Shown: positions 9,926 to 20,043, counted from the stretch's first letter. The stretch is 64,000 bases of DNA from Macrococcoides bohemicum (GCF_003259675.1 NZ_PZJG01000008.1:1-64000); one strand, 5' to 3'. Notes: generated by a model not told the origin, from the sequence alone. Made by a program: numbers and translations.

Positions 9926-10404
9926 TGAGAATTGGATATGGATATGATGTACACCAATTAATCGAAGGCAGGCCTTTGATCATCGGCGGGATTGAGCTTG
10001 TTCACGATAAAGGATTACTGGGCCATAGTGATGCCGACGTATTACTACATGCGATTACAGATGCAATATTAGGTGCGGTTTCACTTGGTGATATCGGTAA
10101 ATTCTTCCCGGACGATGACCCGAAATATAAGGGTGCGGATTCTAAAGTTTTACTGAAAAACGCCTACCAGCATGTACTGGAACTCGGTTATGAAATCGGA
10201 AATCTAGATGCCACAATTATCGCTGAAAAGCCGAAATTCAGACCTCATATCGATGCGATGCGTGAATCGATTGCAAATGTGTTAAATACAGACATATTCA
10301 ATGTTAACGTCAAAGCAACGACGAATGAGAAGATGGGCTATTTAGGCAGACAAGAGGGGATACAAGCTCAAGCTGTGGTATTATTATTAAAGAAAACTAA
10401 TTAA
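9922..10404 (+). CDS. ispF: 2-C-methyl-D-erythritol 2,4-cyclodiphosphate synthase
   Basis: IspF closes the cyclodiphosphate ring, releasing CMP, in the MEP pathway. The 160-aa protein shows the zinc ligands in YDVHQL and [12 protein letters not shown], the [12 protein letters not shown] loop, and the C-terminal [15 protein letters not shown] motif. It starts in a 4-base ATGA overlap with the ispD stop, so the two are translationally coupled. The next codon, also ATG, is an equally possible start. Confidence 0.96.
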   Translation: MMRIGYGYDVHQLIEGRPLIIGGIELVHDKGLLGHSDADVLLHAITDAILGAVSLGDIGKFFPDDDPKYKGADSKVLLKNAYQHVLELGYEIGNLDATIIAEKPKFRPHIDAMRESIANVLNTDIFNVNVKATTNEKMGYLGRQEGIQAQAVVLLLKKTN

Positions 10405-10417
10405 TGGAGTGAATATA

Positions 10418-11869
10418 ATGAGTAAAGTAAGAGTAAGATATGCACCAAGTCCGACTGGTTTCTTACACATCGGTAATGCACGTACTGCATTATTTAACTA
10501 TTTATTTGCAAGACATAACGGCGGAGATTTTATCATCCGTATTGAAGATACAGATACTGCGCGTAATGTTGAAGGCGGAGAAGCGAGTCAGTTAAAGTTC
10601 TTACAATGGTTAGGGATGGACTGGGATGAATCGATTGATAAAGATGGAGGATATGGTCCTTACCGTCAATCTGAGCGTGCGCATATTTATAATCCAATCA
10701 TTGAAAAGTTATTAGCTGAGGATAAAGCTTATCGTTGTTACATGACATCTGAAGAGTTAGAAGCAGAACGTGAAGCACAGCTTGCACGTGGAGAAATGCC
10801 GAGATACGGTGGTAAACATGCACACTTAACAAAAGAAGAAGAAGCGGCTTTAATTGCTGAAGGTCGCGAACCTGCTATTCGTATTCGTGTACCGAAAGAT
10901 AAAACTTATACATTTAATGATATGGTTAAAGGTGAAGTATCATTTGATTCTAACGGGATCGGTGACTGGGTTATCGTGAAAAAAGATGGTATTCCAACGT
11001 ATAACTTCGCGGTAGCAATCGATGATCACTTCATGGAAATCACTCACGTTATCCGTGGTGATGATCATATTTCAAATACACCGAAACAAATGATGGTTTA
11101 TGAAGCGTTAGGATACGATATCCCGACGTTTGGTCACATGACATTAATCGTAAATGAAGACCGTAAGAAGTTATCTAAACGAGATGGTTCAATCATTCAA
11201 TTTATTGAACAATATCATGATTTAGGTTACTTACCAGAAGCATTATTCAACTTTATCGGATTACTTGGCTGGTCTCCAGAAGGTGAAGAAGAAATCTTCT
11301 CTAAAGCGCAATTTATCGAAATGTTCGATGAGAAACGTTTAAGTAAATCACCAGCATTCTTTGATAAACAAAAGCTTGCATGGATCAACAACCAATATAT
11401 GAAGACAAAAGATTTAGATACAGTATTTGAAATGACGTTACCACACATGGAAAAAGCAGGTCTTATTTCAAATAACCCAACAGAAGCAGAACTTGCATGG
11501 GCGAAATCTTTAGTAAGTTTATATCAACAACAAATGAGCTACGCTGGTGAAATCGTTGAATTATCTGAGTTATTCTTCAAAGATGAATTAGCTTTAGACG
11601 AAGAAGCATCAGAAGTTGTAAACGGTGAGCAAGTACCTGAGTTAGTAAAATCTTTAACAGCTCAGCTTGAAGCATTAGATACTTTTGATGCGGCAAGCAT
11701 TAAAGCTGCAATTAAAGCGGTTCAGAAAGAAACTGGTATTAAAGGTAAGAACTTATTCATGCCGATTCGTGTGATGGTATCTGGCCAAACACATGGTCCT
11801 GAATTACCAAATACAATGGAGTTATTAGGTAAGGATAAAGTAATCGAGCGTTTAAGTGTTTACGCATAA
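10418..11869 (+). CDS. gltX: Glutamyl-tRNA synthetase
   Basis: This 483-aa class I synthetase charges tRNA-Glu, and in Gram-positives normally also tRNA-Gln before amidation by GatCAB. The HIGH-type motif is [17 protein letters not shown] and the KMSKS-type motif is KKLSKRDGS. The C-terminal anticodon-binding domain follows (about 330-483). The start at 10418 follows TGGAGTG. It lies 13 bases after ispF, and the stretch downstream contains a new promoter and T-box. Confidence 0.97.
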   Translation: MSKVRVRYAPSPTGFLHIGNARTALFNYLFARHNGGDFIIRIEDTDTARNVEGGEASQLKFLQWLGMDWDESIDKDGGYGPYRQSERAHIYNPIIEKLLAEDKAYRCYMTSEELEAEREAQLARGEMPRYGGKHAHLTKEEEAALIAEGREPAIRIRVPKDKTYTFNDMVKGEVSFDSNGIGDWVIVKKDGIPTYNFAVAIDDHFMEITHVIRGDDHISNTPKQMMVYEALGYDIPTFGHMTLIVNEDRKKLSKRDGSIIQFIEQYHDLGYLPEALFNFIGLLGWSPEGEEEIFSKAQFIEMFDEKRLSKSPAFFDKQKLAWINNQYMKTKDLDTVFEMTLPHMEKAGLISNNPTEAELAWAKSLVSLYQQQMSYAGEIVELSELFFKDELALDEEASEVVNGEQVPELVKSLTAQLEALDTFDAASIKAAIKAVQKETGIKGKNLFMPIRVMVSGQTHGPELPNTMELLGKDKVIERLSVYA

Positions 11870-11883
11870 TGAAACAAAAATAG

Positions 11884-11911
11884 TTGAAAAATAATCGCAA
11901 TCTATTATAAT
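11884..11911 (+). promoter_or_regulatory. Promoter of the cysE-cysS operon
   Basis: TTGAAA (11884-11889), a 16-base spacer and TATAAT (11906-11911) lie just after gltX and ahead of the T-box leader, giving a start near 11918. Confidence 0.75.
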
Positions 11912-11917
11912 CAGATT

Positions 11918-12100
11918 ATGAGAATAAGTAGATAGTTAAATTATCTAAAGAGAGCATACGGTTGGTGCGAGTATGTGATAAATTAATTGTTGAATGCATC
12001 TCATGAATTCTATTTAAATATTTTAAAGTGAGTAGACTTATCTACTAATCAGAGTGGAACCGTGCAGAAGCACCTCTTATTTTAGAGGTGCTTCTTTTTT
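11918..12100 (+). promoter_or_regulatory. T-box riboswitch (probably cysteine)
   Basis: The T-box core AGAGTGGAACCGTG is at 12051-12064 and is followed at once by a terminator (stem 12066-12077 with 12084-12095, then T run). The upstream leader is structured, and the TGC in GAATGCATC (about 11993-12001) is a candidate specifier codon for cysteine. Uncharged tRNA-Cys would prevent termination and allow cysE, cysS and the genes behind them to be transcribed. The specifier is inferred partly from the downstream genes. Confidence 0.9.
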
Positions 12101-12118
12101 ATATTGGGAGGTGTGTGT

Positions 12119-12760
12119 ATGTTCGCAAGAATTAAAGATGACATTAATATGGTGTTTGAACAGGACCCGGCTGCAAGAAGTAGTTTAGAAGTGTTTTTGA
12201 CATACTCAGGATTACACGCTGTATGGTGGCATTTAGTTGCGCACTGGTTCTTTAATCATAAAATGTATTTTATCGCACGTGCTATCAGTCAAATTTCAAG
12301 ATTTTTCTCGGGCATTGAAATCCATCCTGGTGCAAAGATCGGTAAAAGATTGTTCATTGACCATGGTATGGGGATTGTCATCGGTGAAACGTGTACGATT
12401 GGCAATAACGTAACAATTTATCAAGGTGTGACGTTAGGCGGTACAGGGAAAGAGAATGGTAAACGTCACCCTGATATCGGAGATAACGTGTTAATTGCGG
12501 CAGGCGCTAAAGTACTCGGGAATATTCAAATCGGTAACAATGTGAATATTGGTGCGAATTCTGTCGTATTGAAGTGTGTACCCGACTTTTCTACTGTAGT
12601 AGGTATTCCCGGACACATTGTAAAACAAAATGGTGTTAAAGTCGGTAAGAGCTTTGAACATGCAAATTTACCGGATCCGATTTATGAAAAATTAAAAGAA
12701 TTAGAACGTCATATAGAGGCGACAAAAAAAGGAGAGATTGTTGATGATTACGTTATATAA
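12119..12760 (+). CDS. cysE: Serine O-acetyltransferase
   Basis: CysE acetylates serine with acetyl-CoA, the first committed step to cysteine. The 213-aa protein has the helical N-terminal region ([10 protein letters not shown]) and a left-handed beta-helix of hexapeptide repeats (about 65-165), including [17 protein letters not shown] with the catalytic His and [12 protein letters not shown], which binds the acceptor. ATG 12119 follows GGAGGTG. It is controlled by the T-box and overlaps cysS by 17 bases. Confidence 0.96.
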   Translation: MFARIKDDINMVFEQDPAARSSLEVFLTYSGLHAVWWHLVAHWFFNHKMYFIARAISQISRFFSGIEIHPGAKIGKRLFIDHGMGIVIGETCTIGNNVTIYQGVTLGGTGKENGKRHPDIGDNVLIAAGAKVLGNIQIGNNVNIGANSVVLKCVPDFSTVVGIPGHIVKQNGVKVGKSFEHANLPDPIYEKLKELERHIEATKKGEIVDDYVI

Positions 12761-14138
12761 CACGTTAAGTCGTAAAAAAGAAAAGTTCGTACCATTAGAA
12801 GAAGGTAAGGTGAAGATGTATGTGTGCGGTCCTACCGTATACAATTACATTCACATCGGTAATGCACGTCCTGCAATCAGTTTCGATGTCGTTAGACGTT
12901 ACTTTGAATATCGCGGCTATGAAGTCAACTACGTGTCAAACTTTACAGACGTTGACGACAAACTAATTAAAGCTGCAAATGAATTAAATTCTACTGTGCC
13001 GGAAGTAGCTGATCGTTTTATTGAAGCATACTTCGAAGATACGAGTGCCCTTAATTGTAAGCATGCGACACATCACCCACGTGTTATGGATCATATGGAT
13101 GATATTATTTTGTTTATCGTAGAATTGATTAAGAAAGACTACGCATACGAAAGTGGCGGAGATGTTTATTTTAGAACACGTAAATTTGATGGATACGGGA
13201 AGTTAAGTCATCAGTCAATTGACGAACTTAAAGTCGGTGCACGTATTGCAACGGGTGAATTAAAGGATGATGCGTTAGATTTCGCGTTATGGAAATCAGC
13301 AAAGCCAGGTGAAATTAGCTGGGATTCTCCATGGGGTAAAGGTCGACCGGGCTGGCATATCGAGTGTTCAGTAATGGCGAAGAAACATTTAGGTGATTCT
13401 ATTGATATCCATGCAGGTGGTTCTGACTTAACATTCCCACACCACGAGAATGAAATCGCGCAATCTGAAGCACATAATGACACAACATTTGCAAATTACT
13501 GGATGCATAACGGATTTATCAATATTGATAATGAAAAGATGAGTAAGTCATTGGGTAACTTTATTTTAGTGCACGATATCATTAAAGAAGTTAATCCGAA
13601 CGTATTGCGCTTCTTTATGATCAGCGTACATTATAGAAATCCAATCAACTACAATATGGAACTTGTTTCTAGTGCGAAAGCAGGACTTGAACGTATTCAA
13701 AATGCATATGCAGCACTGCAGGAAAGAAAAGAAATTTCTGTAGGTATTGTTGATCACACTGAGATGATCAAAGTAGTTGATGATATTTTAGTTCAGTTTG
13801 AAACAGCGATGGACGATGATTTTAATACAGCAAATGCAATAACAGCTTGGTATGAATTAGCGAAACAAGCCAATATCTATAATCAGAATGAATCAACAGA
13901 TTTAAAAGTAATCGATCGTTTCCTGGAAGTGTTCGAAATCTTTAGCGAAGTATTAGGTGTCAAACTGGTTGAAGAAAAAGAATTGCTTGATGCTGACATC
14001 GAAGCATTAATAGCAGAACGTGAAACAGCACGTAAAGGACGAAACTTTGCACGTGCAGATGAAATTCGCGACTTATTAAAAGAGCAAAATATTATTTTAG
14101 AAGATACTGCACAAGGTGTGAGATTTAAACGTGGTTAA
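12744..14138 (+). CDS. cysS: Cysteinyl-tRNA synthetase
   Basis: This 464-aa class I synthetase charges tRNA-Cys. It shows the zinc ligand Cys in [19 protein letters not shown] (which includes the HIGH motif), [23 protein letters not shown], and [11 protein letters not shown] 12744 follows AAGGAGAG. It lies behind the same T-box as cysE, so cysteine synthesis and charging are regulated together by uncharged tRNA. Confidence 0.97.
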   Translation: MITLYNTLSRKKEKFVPLEEGKVKMYVCGPTVYNYIHIGNARPAISFDVVRRYFEYRGYEVNYVSNFTDVDDKLIKAANELNSTVPEVADRFIEAYFEDTSALNCKHATHHPRVMDHMDDIILFIVELIKKDYAYESGGDVYFRTRKFDGYGKLSHQSIDELKVGARIATGELKDDALDFALWKSAKPGEISWDSPWGKGRPGWHIECSVMAKKHLGDSIDIHAGGSDLTFPHHENEIAQSEAHNDTTFANYWMHNGFINIDNEKMSKSLGNFILVHDIIKEVNPNVLRFFMISVHYRNPINYNMELVSSAKAGLERIQNAYAALQERKEISVGIVDHTEMIKVVDDILVQFETAMDDDFNTANAITAWYELAKQANIYNQNESTDLKVIDRFLEVFEIFSEVLGVKLVEEKELLDADIEALIAERETARKGRNFARADEIRDLLKEQNIILEDTAQGVRFKRG

Positions 14139-14529
14139 CGAAGCGAGTCTTTATAATCCACTGACACTTGCTTATTTAGGTGATGCAGTACTTGATTTAC
14201 ATGTCAGAAATTATATCGTAAGAGAAAAGAATAAAAAACCGAATGAACTACATCGTCAGGCAACATTTTTTGTATCTGCTAAAAGTCAGGCGCATACGTT
14301 TGATACTTTAGTTGATGAAGGTTATTTTACTGAACAGGAAACAGAAATACTGATGCGCGGGCGCAATGCCAAAAGTCATACCCGCGCGAAAAATACAGAT
14401 GTTATTTCTTATAAGAAAAGTACCGCACTTGAAGCGGTTATCGGTTATTTACATTTAAATAAAGAAACAGAAAGATTACAGACGCTGCTGGATAAAATCA
14501 TCACGTTATGTGAAATGAGGGGTAAATAA
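14131..14529 (+). CDS. mrnC: Mini-ribonuclease III
   Basis: This 132-aa protein is an RNase III catalytic domain without the double-stranded-RNA-binding domain; the family matures 23S rRNA. The signature [17 protein letters not shown] carries the first acidic catalytic residues, and EAVIGYLHL the later glutamate. It starts with GTG 14131, overlapping cysS by 8 bases, and ends on the A of the rlmB start codon. Confidence 0.94.
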   Translation: MVNEASLYNPLTLAYLGDAVLDLHVRNYIVREKNKKPNELHRQATFFVSAKSQAHTFDTLVDEGYFTEQETEILMRGRNAKSHTRAKNTDVISYKKSTALEAVIGYLHLNKETERLQTLLDKIITLCEMRGK

Positions 14530-15281
14530 TGAAAAAAGAAACAACTGATGAAATGATAGTAGGACGTCATGCTGTGAAAAGCGCGATTGAGTCGGATCAC
14601 GAAATAAATAAAGTGTTTATCCAGGAAGGTATTAATAAATCACAAATTTCAAGCATATTAAATTTATGTAAGGAAAGAAAGATTATTGTTCAAACAGTAC
14701 CGAAATCAAAGCTTGACCATTTATCAGATGTACCACATCAAGGGATTATGGCGATGATCTCACCTTATGAATATATTGATCTGGATGACTTCTTAAATGC
14801 ACGTGATAAAGATAAGTTAAGCACGATTATGATTCTTGACGGTTTAGAAGATCCGCATAATCTGGGTTCTATTTTAAGAACGGCAGATGCGATTGGAATA
14901 GACGGTATATTGATTCCGAAACGTCGCTCAGTAAGCTTGAATCAAACGGTTGTGAAAGCTTCAACAGGAGCGATTGAACATGTGCCGGTAATGCGTGTCA
15001 CAAACATTAGTCAGGCAATAGATAAACTGAAAGAAGCAGGTTACTGGGTTGCGGGGACGGATGCCAGCAAATCAGTCGATTACCGTAAGATGGATGCTAA
15101 TATGAACCTTGCGATTGTTATCGGTTCAGAGGGTGAGGGAATGAGTAGGCTCGTTAAAGATAAATGTGACTTCTTAATTCACTTGCCAATGGTTGGACAT
15201 GTTAATAGTTTGAATGCTTCAGTGGCAGCGAGTTTGTTAATGTACGAAGTTTATCGCAAAAGGAACCCGCTAGACGCATGA
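14529..15281 (+). CDS. rlmB: 23S rRNA (guanosine-2'-O-)-methyltransferase RlmB type
   Basis: This 250-aa SPOUT-class methyltransferase has the N-terminal substrate-binding domain (about 1-80) and the knotted SAM domain with motif 1 [13 protein letters not shown], motif 2 [12 protein letters not shown] and motif 3 [15 protein letters not shown]. RlmB methylates G2251 of 23S rRNA in E. coli; the exact target here is inferred by family. It overlaps mrnC by one base and yacP by four, giving an rRNA-maturation block. Confidence 0.92.
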   Translation: MKKETTDEMIVGRHAVKSAIESDHEINKVFIQEGINKSQISSILNLCKERKIIVQTVPKSKLDHLSDVPHQGIMAMISPYEYIDLDDFLNARDKDKLSTIMILDGLEDPHNLGSILRTADAIGIDGILIPKRRSVSLNQTVVKASTGAIEHVPVMRVTNISQAIDKLKEAGYWVAGTDASKSVDYRKMDANMNLAIVIGSEGEGMSRLVKDKCDFLIHLPMVGHVNSLNASVAASLLMYEVYRKRNPLDA

Positions 15282-15796
15282 TAAAAAAATATACTATCAT
15301 TGATGGTTATAATGTTATCGGACAAAGTTCAAGACTTAAACAACTCGCACAAGAATCATTAGAAGAGGCACGTATTCAACTATTGCTTGAAATCGCGAAT
15401 TATAATGCACGTATTGCGGACGAAATGATTGTAGTGTTCGATGCATATGATGTGAAATCACATGAGCGCGAAGAAGTAATTCATGGCATCCGTGTTGTCT
15501 ATTCTCGGGAAAAGGAAACGGCTGATGCAGTCATTGAACGGCTTGTCTACGAGATGTATGAAAAGCACATTACAACGATCAAGGTCGTAACAAGTGATTT
15601 ATCAGAACAGCATACGATATTTGGAAGCGGTGCGTTAAGGATCCCGTCCCGTGAGTTTATCAACAATTTGCGTGAAGAAGAAATCAATGTGGCGAAAGAT
15701 ATGGTAAAGATGGATAACAATAAACCGCGTACACGTATTGAAATCGATCAGGAAACGAAAGAGCGATTAGAGAGATTAAGGCGCGGAGATTATTAA
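15278..15796 (+). CDS. yacP: NYN/PIN-domain RNA-binding protein (YacP/Rae1 family)
   Basis: This 172-aa protein has a PIN-like NYN domain beginning [12 protein letters not shown] with the first catalytic Asp, then VVFDAYD and VVTSDLSEQ. In B. subtilis the YacP family member Rae1 cleaves mRNA in the ribosomal A site, so this is probably a ribosome-associated endonuclease. It starts in an ATGA overlap with rlmB. The C-terminus is charged. Confidence 0.88.
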   Translation: MIKKYTIIDGYNVIGQSSRLKQLAQESLEEARIQLLLEIANYNARIADEMIVVFDAYDVKSHEREEVIHGIRVVYSREKETADAVIERLVYEMYEKHITTIKVVTSDLSEQHTIFGSGALRIPSREFINNLREEEINVAKDMVKMDNNKPRTRIEIDQETKERLERLRRGDY

Positions 15797-15873
15797 TTCA
15801 AGATAATTTTATTGTTTGAGATAATCATTTATTACATTTAACCTAAAGAAAAACACATCTAGAGGTTAAGCGC

Positions 15874-16500
15874 ATGTTTAAAACTTATACACAAGTGATT
15901 TGTGAAGAACAAACAATGTATCATCTAAAGCCAATAGAACAAATTGTTAAAGATATTCAGAGTGGTAATATTGATGCTTTTGATAGTCTTGTAGCAAGAC
16001 TACGTAATGGTATTGAAGTGCATATTCGTAAAATTTCGTATAGAGACCATGAAGCTTTATATCAAGAGAGTCTGATTGCGTTATATCAGGCAGTGAAAGT
16101 TTATGATCCATTAAAGAGCGACAATTTTGAAAGGTTTTATTTCTACCATTTGAAATATGCACTGCTGGATTATGTGAGGGACTTGCAGAAAGAGCGCAAT
16201 CGTCCTATTGTTAGCTTTGAAACGACGCAGTATGACGATGAACCATCGCTTGAAGCGTTCATACAAGATGTGAACGCTTTGCATCCTGATATTGAAAGTG
16301 AACTTGTTGATTTACAGTCACGTATGACACCTGTTGCATTACAATTGAGTCCGCTTGAATATCGCGTCCTTGAATATTTGAAGGAACAGATGCCTGTCAA
16401 AGCGATGGCAGCAATTGAGAATGAATCGTTGAAAACAATTCATAATGCGATTTCAAGACTGAAAGTTAAGATTAAATCCTTCATACAAGGTACATGTTAG
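15874..16500 (+). CDS. sigH: Sigma factor SigH (sigma-70 family)
   Basis: This 208-aa protein is at the sigH position. Region 2 is recognisable around FYFYHLKYALLDYVRDLQKERN (core binding and -10 recognition) and region 4 as a helix-turn-helix near SPLEYRVLEYLKEQMPVKAMA to the C-terminus. In S. aureus SigH drives competence genes and prophage integrase and is normally almost silent. Staphylococcal SigH sequences diverge quickly, so the assignment leans on position. The start at 15874 follows GAGGTTA; ATG 15916 is a second possibility. Confidence 0.88.
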   Translation: MFKTYTQVICEEQTMYHLKPIEQIVKDIQSGNIDAFDSLVARLRNGIEVHIRKISYRDHEALYQESLIALYQAVKVYDPLKSDNFERFYFYHLKYALLDYVRDLQKERNRPIVSFETTQYDDEPSLEAFIQDVNALHPDIESELVDLQSRMTPVALQLSPLEYRVLEYLKEQMPVKAMAAIENESLKTIHNAISRLKVKIKSFIQGTC

Positions 16501-16501
16501 T

Positions 16502-16530
16502 TTGACAAATTACAATTTCACCGTTATATT
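16502..16530 (+). promoter_or_regulatory. Promoter of secE-nusG
   Basis: A perfect TTGACA (16502-16507), 17-base spacer and TATATT (16525-16530) directly follow the sigH stop. There is no rpmG gene between it and secE. Confidence 0.85.
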
Positions 16531-16651
16531 AAACTAGGATTAGAATGAATTAATGTGATGATTAGACATGAACAATATAGCACTAAAAAATAAGTATCGA
16601 ATTACGGTTCGGTCTATTTTTTATCAATTTAAACATGACGGAGGCAAACGC

Positions 16652-16831
16652 ATGGAACATAAAGAAAATTTCTTTCAAGGTGTTATTTCTGAGATGAAAA
16701 AAACTTCATGGCCAACTGGTCAGGAAGTTGTTAGAGATACAACAATCGTAGTATTAACTGTATTATTCTTTATTATTTTCTTTTACGCAATCGATTTAGG
16801 CATTTCTGAGCTTATTCGATTAATTAATTAA
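16652..16831 (+). CDS. secE: Preprotein translocase subunit SecE
   Basis: This 59-aa single-span SecYEG subunit has the amphipathic surface helix with the SecE motif [13 protein letters not shown] and one membrane helix (about residues 31-52). ATG 16652 is preceded by GGAGG; the frame is open further upstream but S. aureus SecE has 60 residues, which supports this start. It is followed 11 bases later by nusG. Confidence 0.96.
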   Translation: MEHKENFFQGVISEMKKTSWPTGQEVVRDTTIVVLTVLFFIIFFYAIDLGISELIRLIN

Positions 16832-16842
16832 GGAGGCATATT

Positions 16843-17388
16843 ATGTCTGAGGAAAGCAAAAAGCATTGGTACGCAGTTCATACGTATTCAGGCTATGAAA
16901 ACAAAGTAAAAGACAACTTAGAAAAACGTCTAGAATCTATGAATATGCAAGATCAAATCTTTAGAGTTGTTATTCCGGAAGAAGAGGAAACAACAATTAA
17001 AGACGGTAAAGCAAAAACATCAGTAAAGAAAACATTCCCTGGTTACGTTTTAGTTGAATTAGTGATGACGGATGAATCTTGGTATGTTGTACGTAACACG
17101 CCAGGTGTTACAGGTTTCGTAGGATCTGCCGGTGCAGGATCTAAACCAAATCCATTATTACCAGAAGAAGCTAAGTTTATTTTGAAATCAATGGGTATGA
17201 ACGAAAAAACGATTGATGTTGAAATTGAAGTTGGTGAACAAGTGCGCGTAACGAGCGGTCCTTTCACAAACCAGATTGGTGAAGTGAAAGAAATCGATAT
17301 CGATAAATACAAATTAACAGTATTAGTAGATATGTTTGGTCGTGAAACACCAGTTGAAGTTGAATTCGATCAAATCGAAAAATTATAA
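16843..17388 (+). CDS. nusG: Transcription elongation factor NusG
   Basis: This 181-aa protein has the N-terminal NGN domain (HWYAVHTYSGYENKVK at the start, FPGYVLVELVM in the middle) that binds the RNA polymerase clamp, and a C-terminal KOW domain (GEQVRVTSGPFTNQIGEV) that contacts S10 or Rho. AAGGAGG precedes the ATG. Confidence 0.98.
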   Translation: MSEESKKHWYAVHTYSGYENKVKDNLEKRLESMNMQDQIFRVVIPEEEETTIKDGKAKTSVKKTFPGYVLVELVMTDESWYVVRNTPGVTGFVGSAGAGSKPNPLLPEEAKFILKSMGMNEKTIDVEIEVGEQVRVTSGPFTNQIGEVKEIDIDKYKLTVLVDMFGRETPVEVEFDQIEKL

Positions 17389-17422
17389 TAAAAATTTTAA
17401 AAAATGAAATGTAAATTTTCAC

Positions 17423-17451
17423 TTGCAATTTTTATGAGTAAGTGGTAATAT
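17423..17451 (+). promoter_or_regulatory. Promoter of rplK-rplA
   Basis: TTGCAA (17423-17428), 17 bases, TAATAT (17446-17451), upstream of the structured rplK leader. Confidence 0.7.
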
Positions 17452-17480
17452 TTTATGGTCGTGCTAATTAGTACGGTTGT

Positions 17481-17518
17481 TGAGTGGGAGGGTAAATATC
17501 ATACCCTGTGACCACATC
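17481..17518 (+). promoter_or_regulatory. Candidate L1-binding site in the rplK leader
   Basis: GTGGGAGG (17484-17491) opens an internal hairpin (GGGTA with TACCC) and its GTGG can pair with CCAC at 17512-17515. The same arrangement recurs before rplA. In several bacteria L1 represses rplKA by binding an mRNA copy of its 23S rRNA site with a GUGGGAG-like strand. The identification is by pattern only. Confidence 0.5.
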
Positions 17519-17542
17519 ACGATATTATAGGAGGTGCACATC

Positions 17543-17965
17543 GTGGCTAAAAAAGTAATCAAAGTTGTTAAATTACAAATCCCAGCAGGGAAAGCGAATC
17601 CAGCGCCACCAGTTGGTCCAGCATTAGGTCAAGCAGGTGTTAATATTATGGGATTCTGTAAAGAATTTAACGCACGTACACAAGAACAAGCAGGTTTAAT
17701 TATTCCGGTTGAAATTTCTGTATTTGAAGATCGTTCATTTACATTTATCACTAAAACACCACCTGCAGCAGTTTTACTTAAAAAGGCAGCTAAAATCGAA
17801 AAAGGTTCTGGTGAACCTAACAAGACTAAAGTTGCTACAGTAACTGAAGATCAAGTACGTGAAATCGCTGAAGCTAAAATGGAAGATTTAAATGCAGCAA
17901 GCGTTGAAGCGGCAATAAGAATTGTTGCTGGTACTGCTCGTAGTATGGGTGTAGAAATTAAATAG
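17543..17965 (+). CDS. rplK: 50S ribosomal protein L11
   Basis: This 140-aa protein is part of the GTPase-associated centre; it binds 23S rRNA and is needed for RelA activation. It has the flexible proline-rich N-terminal domain ([19 protein letters not shown]) and a C-terminal rRNA-binding domain ending [20 protein letters not shown] 17543 (AKKVIKVV after the Met) is taken as the start because AGGAGGTG lies just upstream and the length equals S. aureus L11. Confidence 0.98.
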   Translation: MAKKVIKVVKLQIPAGKANPAPPVGPALGQAGVNIMGFCKEFNARTQEQAGLIIPVEISVFEDRSFTFITKTPPAAVLLKKAAKIEKGSGEPNKTKVATVTEDQVREIAEAKMEDLNAASVEAAIRIVAGTARSMGVEIK

Positions 17966-17983
17966 TTATTTTAAGATTTAACA

Positions 17984-18027
17984 AGCAGACTTATCTAAGT
18001 CTGCTCTTGCACTGTTATAGACAGTGC
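17984..18027 (+). promoter_or_regulatory. Two hairpins between rplK and rplA
   Basis: Adjacent stems 17984-17993 with 17996-18005, and 18009-18015 with 18021-18027, have no T run after them. They precede the L1-like motif and may be processing or regulatory structures. Confidence 0.5.
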
Positions 18028-18029
18028 CC

Positions 18030-18055
18030 GTGGGAGGACATTCCGCTAAAACCAC
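18030..18055 (+). promoter_or_regulatory. Second candidate L1-binding site, before rplA
   Basis: GTGGGAGG (18030-18037) is followed by a small GGA...TCC pairing and CCAC (18052-18055), repeating the layout of 17484-17515. It ends 5 bases before the rplA ribosome site, so L1 binding could block rplA translation. Confidence 0.5.
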
Positions 18056-18074
18056 TATAAGGAGGAAATAATAA

Positions 18075-18770
18075 ATGGCTAAAAAAGGTAAGAAATATCA
18101 AGAAGCCGCTCAAAAAGTTGATAACACTAAATTCTACTCTGTAGAAGAAGCTATCAAACTTGCGCAAGAAACAAGTACAGTAAACTTTGACGCTTCTGTT
18201 GAAGTTGCATTCCGTTTAGGAATCGATGTACGTAAAAATGACCAACAAATCCGTGGGGCAGTTGTATTACCAAACGGAACTGGTAAAACTCAACGTGTAT
18301 TAGTATTTGCTAAAGGTGAAAAATTAAAAGAAGCTGAAGCTGCAGGCGCTGACTATGTTGGTGATGCTGAATACATCAACAAGATCAACCAAGGTTGGTT
18401 CGAATTCGATGTAATCGTAGCAACTCCAGACATGATGGGTGAAGTTGGTAAACTTGGACGTGTCTTAGGACCTAAAGGTTTAATGCCAAACCCTAAAACT
18501 GGTACTGTAACGATGGACGTAACAAAAGCTGTTCAGGAAATCAAAGCTGGTAAAGTAGAATACCGTGCTGAGAAATCTGGTATCGTTCACGCTTCAATCG
18601 GTAAAGTATCATTTGATACTGCTAAATTAGTTGAAAACTTTAACACTTTAAAAGATGTTTTAGCTAAAGCTAAACCAGCGTCATCAAAAGGTACTTACTT
18701 CAAAACTGTTTCTGTAACATCTACTATGGGCCCTGGTATCAAAGTTGATCCATCAGAAATCAGAAACTAA
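18075..18770 (+). CDS. rplA: 50S ribosomal protein L1
   Basis: This 231-aa protein forms the mobile L1 stalk that handles E-site tRNA. The L1 signature [22 protein letters not shown] is present at about residues 122-143, and the two-domain layout is intact. AAGGAGG precedes the ATG. It is cotranscribed with rplK and is probably autoregulatory through the two motifs upstream. Confidence 0.98.
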   Translation: MAKKGKKYQEAAQKVDNTKFYSVEEAIKLAQETSTVNFDASVEVAFRLGIDVRKNDQQIRGAVVLPNGTGKTQRVLVFAKGEKLKEAEAAGADYVGDAEYINKINQGWFEFDVIVATPDMMGEVGKLGRVLGPKGLMPNPKTGTVTMDVTKAVQEIKAGKVEYRAEKSGIVHASIGKVSFDTAKLVENFNTLKDVLAKAKPASSKGTYFKTVSVTSTMGPGIKVDPSEIRN

Positions 18771-18783
18771 TTTAAAAAACAAA

Positions 18784-18812
18784 TTGACAAGATTCGAATT
18801 TCACGTTATAGT
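18784..18812 (+). promoter_or_regulatory. Promoter of rplJ-rplL
   Basis: TTGACA (18784-18789), 17 bases, TATAGT (18807-18812), starting the L10 leader transcript. Confidence 0.82.
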
Positions 18813-18831
18813 GTAATTTGTATTTTATAAA

Positions 18832-18936
18832 TAACCTAAGACAGTAGGGGCGAATGCTTAATAATCCTACCGAGGTGAAATTTGACTTGATGAACTTTCA
18901 AGCACTTTTTACCATGGGTGAAAAGTGCTTTTTTAA
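18832..18936 (+). promoter_or_regulatory. Ribosomal protein L10 leader with attenuator
   Basis: The conserved core CCTAAGACAGTAGGGGCGAA (from 18835) and CTTAATAATCCTACCGAGG match the Firmicute L10 leader, where the L10(L12)4 complex binds. A terminator-like hairpin (18900-18913 with 18917-18930) followed by T6 lies between it and rplJ, so binding probably controls termination. Confidence 0.88.
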
Positions 18937-18979
18937 TAATTTATTAGAAAAGCACGAAAATCTTAATGGAGGTGTCATA

Positions 18980-19504
18980 ATGAGTACAAAAGCTATCGAA
19001 ATCAAACAACAAAAAGCTGATTTGATCACTGAACAATTAAAAAATTCAGTATCAACTATCATCGTTGACTATCGCGGTTTAACTGTTGCGCAAGTAACTG
19101 AACTACGTAAACAACTTCGTGAAGCTGGTGTGGAATTCCATGTTTACAAAAATACTTTAGTGCGTCGTTCAGCAGAAGCTGCTGGTATCGAAGGACTTGA
19201 AGAATTTTTAACTGGACCAAACGCTATTGCATTCTCTAACGAAGAAGTTGTTGCGCCAGCAAAAATTCTTGCTGACTTCGCAAAAGAAAACGAAAAGTTA
19301 GAAATCAAAGCCGGTGTTATTGAAGGTAAAGTGACTAGCGCTGATGATATCAAAGCTATCGCATCATTACCATCAAAAGAAGGACTTATCTCAATGGTTC
19401 TTTCAGTATTACAAGCTCCAATGCGTAACTTCGCATATGCAGTTAAAGCTGTTGGAGAACAAAAAGAAGGCGGAGAAGAAGCTGCTCCTGCTGAAGAAGC
19501 ATAA
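18980..19504 (+). CDS. rplJ: 50S ribosomal protein L10
   Basis: This 174-aa stalk base protein binds 23S rRNA through its N-terminal domain ([34 protein letters not shown]) and carries L7/L12 dimers on its C-terminal helix. ATG 18980 follows GGAGGTG. The frame is open back to 18854, but that extension runs through the L10 leader and terminator and is rejected. Confidence 0.97.
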   Translation: MSTKAIEIKQQKADLITEQLKNSVSTIIVDYRGLTVAQVTELRKQLREAGVEFHVYKNTLVRRSAEAAGIEGLEEFLTGPNAIAFSNEEVVAPAKILADFAKENEKLEIKAGVIEGKVTSADDIKAIASLPSKEGLISMVLSVLQAPMRNFAYAVKAVGEQKEGGEEAAPAEEA

Positions 19505-19565
19505 TTCACTTAGCCAAAGACAATTAGTATCATAAAAAACTTAAATTAAATGGAGGAATACAATC

Positions 19566-19931
19566 ATGTCAAACGAAAAAATTATCGAAATGATTAAAGA
19601 AATGTCAGTTTTAGAATTAAACGATTTAGTTAAAGCTATCGAAGAAGAATTCGGTGTTACTGCTGCTGCTCCTGTAGCTGTTGCTGGTGCTGCTGGTGGC
19701 GAAGGTGCTGCTGCAGAAAAAACTGAATTCGACGTAGAATTAGTATCTGCTGGAGCTTCAAAAATTAAAGTTGTTAAAGCTGTTAAAGAAGCTACTGGTT
19801 TAGGATTAAAAGACGCTAAAGACTTAGTTGATGGCGCTCCTAAAGTAGTTAAAGAAGGCGTATCTAAAGATGAAGCTGAAGAATTAAAAGCTAAATTAGA
19901 AGAAGCTGGAGCAACTGTAGAAGTTAAATAA
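19566..19931 (+). CDS. rplL: 50S ribosomal protein L7/L12
   Basis: This 121-aa stalk protein recruits translation GTPases. It has the N-terminal dimerisation helices, an Ala/Gly hinge (about 35-52) and the C-terminal factor-binding domain ([23 protein letters not shown]). GGAGG precedes the ATG. Confidence 0.98.
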   Translation: MSNEKIIEMIKEMSVLELNDLVKAIEEEFGVTAAAPVAVAGAAGGEGAAAEKTEFDVELVSAGASKIKVVKAVKEATGLGLKDAKDLVDGAPKVVKEGVSKDEAEELKAKLEEAGATVEVK

Positions 19932-19946
19932 TTTCTCTTTTGTTCG

Positions 19947-19976
19947 AAACCCGTTATGTATATAACGGGTTTTTCT
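19947..19976 (+). terminator. Terminator after rplL
   Basis: An 11-bp stem (19947-19957 with 19962-19972), 4-base loop and T run. Confidence 0.9.
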
Positions 19977-20043
19977 TGCTTTATATTGGTATAATTTCAA
20001 CTGAGTGCGCATTGCGCTGAGTTGAAATAAGTGAGGTGTTAAG

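Noticed and set aside
18854-18979. N-terminal extension of L10
   Set aside because: It would translate the L10 leader and attenuator; the ATG at 18980 has the ribosome site and family start.
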